From: Candidatus Gastranaerophilales bacterium
GTDB taxonomy: Bacteria > Cyanobacteriota > Vampirovibrionia > Gastranaerophilales > Gastranaerophilaceae
Length of the DNA: 33,443 nt
Assembly: GCA_024695865.1 (NCBI GenBank)
Contig: JAILHI010000047.1
Coordinates: forward strand, 1 to 33,443
Reading direction: 5' to 3'
This document shows, piece after piece, positions 8,226 to 14,994 of the stretch. A program made the translations under genes and the position numbers. Within the stretch, counting starts at the first letter, position 1, and the number at the start of each line of letters is the position of its first letter. Under the pieces are notes generated by a model that saw only the letters and a list, made by a program, of their open reading frames with translations, was not told the DNA's origin and did no database searches.

Positions 8226-8837
8226 ATGAATGTCATTCAAAAACTGTTAAAAGAAAAAGTACACTGCGTAATAAGAGTTGCAGACCCCGAACGAGTGGTT
8301 GAAATAGCAACGGCGCTCAACAAGGGCGGGATTAACACCGTTGAAATTATTATCCAGAACCCCGAAATTGTTGATGTTATTCACTATTTAAACTCAACCG
8401 AAAATCTGACAATTATGGCAGGCGGAATAATAACGCAAAGACAGGCTCAAACCGCAATCAATGCAGGCGCTTCGGTAATCGTATCACCTGTTTTTCAGAT
8501 GAATTTGGTCAGAATTTGCCAGTCACACAGACTGCCTTTAATTATGACCGCAACAACGCCAAATGAAGCATATTCCGCATGGAAAGCAAGAACACCGCTT
8601 ATTAAAATTTTCCCGACAAAACCAATGGGCGGGGCAATTTATATAGAAGATATGTTAAGACCGATGCCGTTTTTAAACGTTATCGCAACGGGAAACATTG
8701 AACTTAACGAAGCGGCAGACTATCTGAGAGTCGGCGCTAAAGCCGTCGGCATAGGCAGAGCATTATATAAAAATGCAGATGCAAAGGAAATTGAAGAAAG
8801 AGCGGCTCGCCTTATCGAATCAGTAAAAGATTGCTAA
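8226..8837 (+). CDS. KDPG/KHG aldolase-family protein (Eda-like)
   Basis: Class I aldolase of the Eda family, which in characterised members splits 2-keto-3-deoxy-6-phosphogluconate or 4-hydroxy-2-oxoglutarate through a Schiff-base lysine. The 203 residues match family length. The likely Schiff-base lysine is K127 in PLIKIFPT, and E40 in NTVEI matches the catalytic glutamate. R17 in CVIRV is also kept. Differences include IIIQN where family members usually have an Arg after the catalytic Glu, and ATGNI where PTGGI is typical. The substrate may therefore differ. It starts immediately after the cdaA stop, with GGAG upstream, and is followed by a terminator, so it is the last gene of the lysA operon. 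Confidence 0.82.
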   Translation: MNVIQKLLKEKVHCVIRVADPERVVEIATALNKGGINTVEIIIQNPEIVDVIHYLNSTENLTIMAGGIITQRQAQTAINAGASVIVSPVFQMNLVRICQSHRLPLIMTATTPNEAYSAWKARTPLIKIFPTKPMGGAIYIEDMLRPMPFLNVIATGNIELNEAADYLRVGAKAVGIGRALYKNADAKEIEERAARLIESVKDC

Positions 8838-8843
8838 TATAAC

Positions 8844-8872
8844 AAAAAGCCCCTTATCAAAAGGGGCTTTTT
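8844..8872. terminator. Bidirectional intrinsic terminator
   Basis: A 12-bp stem (8844-8855 with 8861-8872) around a 5-base loop has a GCCCC/GGGGC core flanked by an A run on the left and a T run on the right. It can terminate the plus-strand lysA operon and the minus-strand aroE transcript, whose stop codon is at 8875-8877. It is the only classical GC-core terminator I found. Confidence 0.92.
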
Positions 8873-8874
8873 TA

Positions 8875-9714
8875 TTACAGATATTTCAAGGCGGCTTCTT
8901 TCATAACGTTGAAATCAGGCTCTTTTGTTGTAAATATTTTAAATGCCTTTTGTGCCTGATAAACCAGCATATCAAGTCCGCCAATCGTATATAAGCCCAT
9001 TTCTTTTGCCGTTTTTATATACTTTGTTTCGGCAGGGTTATACACCAAATCATAAATTACGGCGCTTTTGTCCGCCTGCTCGAGTAACGACGAAGCAATC
9101 GGCATTTTATTTGCATTTTCGCCCGTTGTACCGAGCGGTGTAGCGTTTACGATAATTGCATAGTCCGAAATCTTTTCAAGATTTTCCGCAAACGAACAGG
9201 TTGTGTTTTTAAATTTCATTTTCATAAAATCAGACACGGCAGAAGCCTTTTCAAGACTTCTGACCTTAAAATCTATGACGGACAACTTCATCATAACCAA
9301 AGCAGCCGCAACGGCTCTTGCAGCACCGCCGTTTCCGATTATTAATGCCTTTTTGCCTTCAAGATTTTTTCTGATATTTTCGGGAATTGCCGTTGTAAAA
9401 CCGTAAATATCGGTATTGTAGCCGAACATTTCGCCCTTTGCGTTTATACGGACACAGTTGGTACAACCCGCATACTCGACAAGGTAATCCTGTAAATGCA
9501 GGTATTTTGCCACTTCAACCTTATAAGGAATTGTAACGTTAAAGCCCGAATAACCTTCTTTTTTGAGAAAATCAATTGTCTCGGATAATTTTTCGGGTTT
9601 TACGTCAAGAAGTTCATATTTGCCGTCTAATCCGAGAGCCTTAAAAGCGGCATTATGAATTACACCTGATAAAGAATGTCCCAAAGGGTGACCGATTAAA
9701 GCCGTTTTAATCAT
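8875..9714 (-). CDS. aroE: Shikimate dehydrogenase (NADP+)
   Basis: Reduces 3-dehydroshikimate to shikimate in the aromatic amino acid pathway. The 279 residues fit AroE. The substrate site shows GHPLGHSLS near the N-terminus and NVTIPYK with catalytic K65. D102 in GYNTDIYGF is the paired acid. The dinucleotide fold has GNGGAARAV, followed by NATPLGT, and the C-terminus has GGLDMLVYQAQKAF. Its ATG overlaps the end of topA by 8 bp, with AAGGAAA inside topA as Shine-Dalgarno, so it is the third gene of the dprA-topA-aroE unit. The other aromatic-pathway gene here, aroF, is about 20 kb away. Confidence 0.95.
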   Translation of the reverse strand: MIKTALIGHPLGHSLSGVIHNAAFKALGLDGKYELLDVKPEKLSETIDFLKKEGYSGFNVTIPYKVEVAKYLHLQDYLVEYAGCTNCVRINAKGEMFGYNTDIYGFTTAIPENIRKNLEGKKALIIGNGGAARAVAAALVMMKLSVIDFKVRSLEKASAVSDFMKMKFKNTTCSFAENLEKISDYAIIVNATPLGTTGENANKMPIASSLLEQADKSAVIYDLVYNPAETKYIKTAKEMGLYTIGGLDMLVYQAQKAFKIFTTKEPDFNVMKEAALKYL

Positions 9715-11971
9715 TTTTAATTTCCTTTACGTAAGAGCAGTCTTTGTTTGAACAAACATATTTTTCTGCCTTTTTGGTAACTTTTTTAACTAAAATTGAA
9801 TTGCACTCGGGACATTTTTCGTTAACAGGTTCGTCCCATGAAACAAAATCACATGAGGGATATTTGTTGCAGCCGTAGAAAACACGTCCTCTTTTTGATT
9901 TTTTAACAACGATATCACCGCCGCATTTCGGACATTTAACACCGATTGATTTTGAAATGCTCTTTCTGTTTTTGCAGGCGATACATTCGTAATAAGGCCC
10001 GTACGGCCCTGTTTTTGCCACCATATCACCGCCGCACTTTTCGCATTTTTCTTCAACGGGCTTTTCCTGAGGCTCGGTTGTATCGGCATTTAACGGCATC
10101 ATCGTTTTACATTCGGGATATCCCGAACAGCCCAGAAATTGCGTTCCCCAGCGGCTTGTTCTGACAACAAACGGTTTACCGCAATTAGGACAGGTCTTGC
10201 CCGAATCTATTACGATTTTTTTCATATTCTCTTTTGCCGCATTGACCGTCTGAACAAAGGGCTCGTAAAAATCTCTCAAAACCTTATACCATACGAGTTT
10301 ATCTTCTGCGATGTCATCAAGTTTGTTTTCCATTGCAGCGGTAAAATCGTAATCGACAATGTCTTTAAAATGTTCTGTTAACTGTGCGGACAAAGTCTTT
10401 CCCAAAACGGTCGGTTTTAAAGCCTTTTCAAACTTTTCGACATAACCCTTTGTCTGAATTTTCGAGATAATGGGCGCATAGGTACTCGGACGGCCTATGC
10501 CGTATTCTTCAAGCGCCTTTACCAGAGTGGCTTCGCTAAATCTCGGAGGCGGCTGGGTAAAATGCTGTTTCGGATTGAGTTTTTTAAGTTTTTGCTCCTC
10601 ACCTGATTTAAAAGCGGGCAAATCACTGTATTCTTCAGTATCTTCGGAAGATGTGTAAACCTTCATAAAGCCGTCAAAAAGCAGTTTTGAAGCGCCAACC
10701 CTGAAAGTATAATCGTCTGCCAAAATTTCAACGGAGGTGTTTTCAATAAGCGCATTTTGACACTGCGAAGCGGTAAAACGTTCCCAAATCAGTTTATAAA
10801 GGCGGTATTGTTCGCTTGTAAGGTATTTTTTAAGGCTTTCGGGCGTTTTGTCAATATAGGTGGGTCTTATTGCTTCGTGAGCGTCCTGAACCTGTTTTGA
10901 ATTGCCTTTAACATATATATTCGGCTTTTCGGGGTAATACTTTTCGCCGTAGTTTTTGAGAATATATTCTTTCGCCGCATCTCTTGCATCGTCTGAAATA
11001 CGGACGGAATCGGTTCTCATATAAGTGATAAGACCTGTCGGGCCGTCTTGTCCGATATCCACGCCTTCATAGAGTTTTTGGGCAATCTGCATGGTTTTTG
11101 AAACACCGTAAGACAGTTTGTTGCTGGCTTCTCTTTGGAGCGTAGAGGTGATAAACGGCGGCTGCGGACGCTTTGTCGTGTTCTTTGTCGTGATTTTATC
11201 AACAATGAATTTTCTGTCTTTCTGTTGCAGAAAATTTACAATTTCGTCGCTTTCTTCTTTTGAGTGTATTTCGACTTTCTTGTTTTTATATTTTACAAGT
11301 TCCGCCGAGTAAGTCTTTTTGTCTTTTTCAAAATCTGCCGTAATTGTCCAGTATTCCTGCGGAACAAAAGCATCAATCAGTTCTTCTCTTTCGCAAATCA
11401 TACGAAGGGCAACACTCTGAACTCTGCCTGCCGACAACCTGTTATTTCTCATTTTTTCCCAGAGAACAGGGCTGATTTTGTAACCCACTAGTCTGTCTAA
11501 TATCTGTCTTGTCTGCTGGGCTTTAACCTTTTGAGCGTCAATGCTTCTGTAATTTTCAACGGCATTGATAATCGCCTTTGGTGTGATTTCGTTAAATTCT
11601 ATTCTGAAAATCTTGCTGTCGGGAACATCAAGAACTTCTCTGACATGCCACGCAATAGCCTCTCCCTCACGGTCGGGATCGGATGCCAGATAAACTTTTG
11701 AACACTCTTTTGCAAGCGTATTAAGATTTTTGACTACCTGTTTTTTTTCGGGAATAACTTCATAAACGGGCTGAAAATCGTTTGAAACGTCAAACCCGAG
11801 AACCTTGGGCGGAAAATCTCTTATATGCCCGTAACTTGCCTCAATTATGTAATCATCACCGAGAATTTTTCTTATGGTTTTTGTTTTCGCAGGTGATTCC
11901 ACGATTACAAGTGCTTTATCTTTTTTGCTTGTTTTTTTCTTTGTTTCTTTTTTTTCTGAAGTTTTTGCCAT
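9707..11971 (-). CDS. topA: DNA topoisomerase I
   Basis: Type IA topoisomerase that relaxes negative supercoils through a covalent tyrosine link to one strand. The 754 residues have a Lys-rich N-terminal tail (1-20), then a Toprim domain with E25 (VIVESPAKT) and the acidic SDPDREGEA near 97-105. The active-site tyrosine is Y317 in GLITYMRTDS. The C-terminus carries four zinc-ribbon-like repeats, each with two CxxC-type pairs. The first three resemble standard TopA ribbons; the last is more diverged. It follows dprA after 11 bp and overlaps aroE. The dprA-topA order is common in bacteria. Confidence 0.96.
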   Translation of the reverse strand: MAKTSEKKETKKKTSKKDKALVIVESPAKTKTIRKILGDDYIIEASYGHIRDFPPKVLGFDVSNDFQPVYEVIPEKKQVVKNLNTLAKECSKVYLASDPDREGEAIAWHVREVLDVPDSKIFRIEFNEITPKAIINAVENYRSIDAQKVKAQQTRQILDRLVGYKISPVLWEKMRNNRLSAGRVQSVALRMICEREELIDAFVPQEYWTITADFEKDKKTYSAELVKYKNKKVEIHSKEESDEIVNFLQQKDRKFIVDKITTKNTTKRPQPPFITSTLQREASNKLSYGVSKTMQIAQKLYEGVDIGQDGPTGLITYMRTDSVRISDDARDAAKEYILKNYGEKYYPEKPNIYVKGNSKQVQDAHEAIRPTYIDKTPESLKKYLTSEQYRLYKLIWERFTASQCQNALIENTSVEILADDYTFRVGASKLLFDGFMKVYTSSEDTEEYSDLPAFKSGEEQKLKKLNPKQHFTQPPPRFSEATLVKALEEYGIGRPSTYAPIISKIQTKGYVEKFEKALKPTVLGKTLSAQLTEHFKDIVDYDFTAAMENKLDDIAEDKLVWYKVLRDFYEPFVQTVNAAKENMKKIVIDSGKTCPNCGKPFVVRTSRWGTQFLGCSGYPECKTMMPLNADTTEPQEKPVEEKCEKCGGDMVAKTGPYGPYYECIACKNRKSISKSIGVKCPKCGGDIVVKKSKRGRVFYGCNKYPSCDFVSWDEPVNEKCPECNSILVKKVTKKAEKYVCSNKDCSYVKEIKND

Positions 11972-11982
11972 TTTTGCACCAC

Positions 11983-13092
11983 TTATACTGCCGAATAAAT
12001 ACCGCCCTCTGCTTGTATTATTAAATCCTCAATTTCAAGACGTGTCAAGATTATCATTAAATCATCAACCTGAAAACCCGTTTTTAAAGAAATTTCGTCT
12101 ATATTTAAAGAATCCTGTCTTAAAATCTCCAAAACACGATTTTCGTCCTCGTTTAATCCGTTTACACAGGCAGAAGTTTCCGCTTTATTTTTTGATAAAG
12201 ATTTTTTTACCGTTTTCCATGACATTATATCAAGAATGTCTTTTCCGCAGGTAACAATACCCGCTCCCTCTTTTAAAAGTTTGTAAATGCCCTGGGTTGC
12301 GGGGTTTGAAATTGCCCCCGGAATACACATCAATTCTCTGTTTTGTTCCAGACACAATCTTGCCGTAATCAAAGCACCGCTTTTTAATGCCGCTTCGGCA
12401 ACGAGTGTGCATGGACAAAGCCCGCTTACAATTCTGTTCCGCATCGGGAAATGATAGGTGTCGGGCTCGGCATTAATCGGATATTCGCTTACAACAAGAC
12501 CGTTTTTCTCGATAATATCTCTGAAAAGGTTTTTATTTGAAGTCGGATAAACATTTTTTAAACCCGAACCCAAAACCGCAATGGTCGAAAGATTATTTTC
12601 CAGCGCCGCCTGATGAGCCGCCGCATCAATTCCCGCCGCAAGCCCCGAAGTTACGCAAAGGTCAGTCGATTTAAACTCGGCTATTATTTTTGCCAAAACT
12701 GCTTTTGCCGTCTGTGAACACTTTCTCGAACCTACAACCGCCATATTGTACTTTGCGTTAAACAACTCTCTGTTTCCGATGTAATAAAGCCACATCGGTG
12801 CGCCGTCAATCTGTCTTAACAGGGTCGGATAATCGTCATCGTCATAAGTCAGTAACGATATATTCTCCGCAGCAATTTTATCCGCTTCTTCATCGGGATT
12901 TATTTTGTTTCTTAACTCGGTAAATTTTTCAATTTTTTTCTTTGTAATACCCTCAATACTTTGCAGTTCAAAAGAAGAAGCGTTCCATGCCCGCTCGATA
13001 TCACCTTCAAAATAATCATACAGTCTTTTTACAAATTTACACCCGAAGGACTCGTCAGATGCAAACGCTGCAAAATATTTTAATTTAGACAT
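11983..13092 (-). CDS. dprA: DNA-processing protein DprA
   Basis: DprA binds incoming single-stranded DNA and loads RecA during natural transformation. It is also widely kept in genomes where competence is not known. The 369 residues show an N-terminal helical region with a helix-hairpin-helix-like stretch (about 30-65). The Rossmann-type core has VGSRKCS, SGLAAGIDAAAH, VLGSGLKNVYP and FPMRNRIVSGL. The C-terminal 60 residues form a winged-helix-like domain (ENRVLEILRQDSLNIDEIS). It is the first gene of the dprA-topA-aroE unit. GGAAAG lies near the start but the promoter is unclear. Confidence 0.94.
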   Translation of the reverse strand: MSKLKYFAAFASDESFGCKFVKRLYDYFEGDIERAWNASSFELQSIEGITKKKIEKFTELRNKINPDEEADKIAAENISLLTYDDDDYPTLLRQIDGAPMWLYYIGNRELFNAKYNMAVVGSRKCSQTAKAVLAKIIAEFKSTDLCVTSGLAAGIDAAAHQAALENNLSTIAVLGSGLKNVYPTSNKNLFRDIIEKNGLVVSEYPINAEPDTYHFPMRNRIVSGLCPCTLVAEAALKSGALITARLCLEQNRELMCIPGAISNPATQGIYKLLKEGAGIVTCGKDILDIMSWKTVKKSLSKNKAETSACVNGLNEDENRVLEILRQDSLNIDEISLKTGFQVDDLMIILTRLEIEDLIIQAEGGIYSAV

Positions 13093-13184
13093 AAAAAATC
13101 TTTCCGAAAAATTTCTGATAAAAATTTATAGAACTATCTTAACAGAAACTTTACGGTTTATAAAAATTTTAATAATTTTAACAA

Positions 13185-13541
13185 TTATTTTACGGCTTTT
13201 TTAGCCCATTTTTTTGCACCCTCTGCCGTAAAAGGACAGCCATTGCCCTCAAAAGTGCCGAAAACAACCTTGCCCGAAATATCGACAATCAATTTTCTTT
13301 CACATTCCAGTTTGCGCTGAAACTGAGTTCCGGGGATATATCTTTCCGTTGATTCTTCCCAAGTGTAAACCGTCTGATGTCTTTTATAATCAATATCCGT
13401 AGGGTTGCCCCATGCTTTAACAACCTCTTTAATCGGTGTGTCGTACCAAGTTTTAAGCATTACATCCATCGGGTGTTCTATCTCGGCATACACCGCTGCA
13501 CCTGCAAAAAGAAGTAATAACAATAATAAAGTTTTTTTCAT
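13185..13541 (-). CDS. Small exported hypothetical protein
   Basis: The 118 residues begin with a signal peptide, MKK plus a leucine run ending AAVYA near residue 19. The mature part has a TPIKEVVKAWGNPTD segment reminiscent of SmpA/BamE-type small periplasmic proteins, where a short helix precedes a GxP turn, and it ends in a Lys/Ala-rich helix. The likeness is weak and I do not assign a family. Two cysteines could form a disulfide. An AGGAG lies nine bases before the ATG, and three tandem TATAATG units lie upstream. The gene appears to stand alone. Confidence 0.7.
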   Translation of the reverse strand: MKKTLLLLLLLFAGAAVYAEIEHPMDVMLKTWYDTPIKEVVKAWGNPTDIDYKRHQTVYTWEESTERYIPGTQFQRKLECERKLIVDISGKVVFGTFEGNGCPFTAEGAKKWAKKAVK

Positions 13542-13557
13542 ATTCCGCTCCTGATTA

Positions 13558-13578
13558 CATTATACATTATACATTATA
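13558..13578 (-). promoter_or_regulatory. Triple tandem TATAATG heptamer, probable -10 region
   Basis: Read on the minus strand, TATAATG is repeated three times in perfect 7-bp tandem, each unit holding a consensus -10 hexamer. It lies just upstream of the AGGAG of the exported protein gene at 13541. I see no clear -35 partner. Copy number could change by slippage and shift transcription starts. Confidence 0.55.
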
Positions 13579-13689
13579 CAACGAATTTTGTTTAAAAAAG
13601 TTCATTTTGGTTTGTATATTTTCAGATTGAGAGATATTTTCCAAAGGATAAAAAACTTTTCAAAAATATTATGTATAAATACTAAAATG

Positions 13690-13718
13690 TTGCTTGCAGA
13701 GATTTTTTAGACTAAAAT
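13690..13718 (+). promoter_or_regulatory. Promoter of the envelope operon
   Basis: TTGCTT (13690-13695), a 17-bp spacer and TAAAAT (13713-13718). The predicted start near 13725 gives a leader of about 26 bases, which contains a GGGGG stretch shortly before the ATG at 13751. Confidence 0.5.
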
Positions 13719-13750
13719 TATATTATCAATTATGAACTATTGGGGGTTCT

Positions 13751-13855
13751 ATGGAATTTTTCAGAAATAACAGAAAACTTATTATAATATTAATCACACT
13801 CAGTTTTGTTGTAACACCCTTGATTTTGGCGGCAATATCGGCATTTCAGGGCTAA
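13751..13855 (+). CDS. 34-residue single-pass membrane protein
   Basis: A short ORF easily missed by gene callers. The ATG follows TGGGGG with a four-base gap, and a TTGCTT-N17-TAAAAT promoter lies upstream. The peptide has a basic N-terminus (MEFFRNNRK) and one hydrophobic helix covering roughly residues 10-31, and it ends AFQG. The stop is six bases before the M23 peptidase ATG, so the two are probably coupled. The reading frame, spacing and clean membrane profile support a real gene. I do not recognise the family. It might anchor or regulate the envelope proteins downstream. Confidence 0.6.
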   Translation: MEFFRNNRKLIIILITLSFVVTPLILAAISAFQG

Positions 13856-13861
13856 TACAAA

Positions 13862-14983
13862 ATGAGGTTTTCACTGTATAAAAAAATTTTTATATGTGTG
13901 ATAATTTGTGCAATTTTTAATATCTTGCAGCCTGTTTCTGCTGCAAATTTAAGCGAAATCAATCAAAAAAGAAAAGAAACAAGAGCAAAAATTCACAAGT
14001 TAAAACTGCTGGAATCACAAGAAACCAACAAAATGATTAGAAACCAGCAAAGACTTGAAAAAAACGAAAAGGCTTTAAGAAATTCTCAATATCAGTACAA
14101 CAAAGCCCAAAACAGATTAAGTTCTCTCGAAAGCCAACTTGAAGTATCAAAAGCGGATTTTGCCCGTAACGAAATAACGGCAAGAAAAAGAATAAGAAGT
14201 ATTTACAAAAAAGAAAGAGTGAACAATTTTATGGCAATTCTGTCCGCAGAGGACATAAATACCTTTTTAGACCGCTTATACTATCAGAGTCTTATAACAA
14301 AACAGGACAAGAGAAATCTCGATATTGCAAAACAAAAAGCCGTCAGAATTGCAAGATTAAAAGCCCAGGTTGAAACTGAAAAGAGAATTTTATCATCGTC
14401 AATAGACGATATGAATTACAAGAAAAAGCAGATAAAAACGGCAATCAACAGCAATGCCGTAATGATACAAAAACTCAAAACCGACAGAGCGGCATTTGAA
14501 CGCTCCGAAAGAGAACTTGCCCGCCAATCTATGATTATTCAGGGAATGATTGCCAAGAACGACAAAACAAGTACGGTTGAGGCGGCAACGGGTGCTTTCC
14601 TGAGACCCTGCGGCGGAAGAATTACCTCTTATTTCGGTTACAGAAAACACCCCATTTTCAACAGAACAATATATCACTCGGGCGTGGATATCGGTGCGCC
14701 TATGGGAACGCCGATAAAAGCAGCCAATTCGGGTAAAGTCATATACACAGGCTGGTACGGAGGGTACGGAAAAGTCGTTATCATAGACCATGGTAAAATG
14801 GGCGGAAGACCGACCTCTACCTTATATGCCCACCAGTCAAGCATTGCCGTTGCAAACGGACAAAACGTTACAAAAGGGCAGGTTATAGGTTATGTAGGCT
14901 CAACAGGCTATTCGACAGGCCCTCACCTGCACTTTGAAGTTCGTATTAACGGTAAACCTGTAAATCCGCTAAATTATATATAA
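13862..14983 (+). CDS. Murein hydrolase activator / M23 peptidase (EnvC-like)
   Basis: The 373 residues start with a signal peptide cut near VSAA (27-28). A long Lys/Glu/Gln-rich coiled coil follows (about 30-235), then a C-terminal LytM/M23 domain (about 252-373). The zinc and catalytic residues are intact: H272 and D276 (HSGVDIG), H324 (YAHQ), and H355 and H357 (HLHFE). EnvC of E. coli has a degenerate site and only activates amidases. This protein keeps the full set and may cut peptidoglycan cross-links itself. It acts in the periplasm, probably at division or remodelling sites. It lies 11 bp before the LptD-like gene. Confidence 0.88.
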   Translation: MRFSLYKKIFICVIICAIFNILQPVSAANLSEINQKRKETRAKIHKLKLLESQETNKMIRNQQRLEKNEKALRNSQYQYNKAQNRLSSLESQLEVSKADFARNEITARKRIRSIYKKERVNNFMAILSAEDINTFLDRLYYQSLITKQDKRNLDIAKQKAVRIARLKAQVETEKRILSSSIDDMNYKKKQIKTAINSNAVMIQKLKTDRAAFERSERELARQSMIIQGMIAKNDKTSTVEAATGAFLRPCGGRITSYFGYRKHPIFNRTIYHSGVDIGAPMGTPIKAANSGKVIYTGWYGGYGKVVIIDHGKMGGRPTSTLYAHQSSIAVANGQNVTKGQVIGYVGSTGYSTGPHLHFEVRINGKPVNPLNYI

Positions 14984-14994
14984 AAGGACAAAAA

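Noticed and set aside
11874-12254. 126-codon plus-strand open frame across the topA-dprA junction
   Set aside because: It runs antisense to two well-supported genes and shows no recognisable domain or ribosome site.
13732-13770. 12-codon ORF overlapping the start of the 34-residue membrane protein
   Set aside because: It lacks a Shine-Dalgarno and is too short to judge. A leader-peptide role cannot be excluded but nothing supports it.
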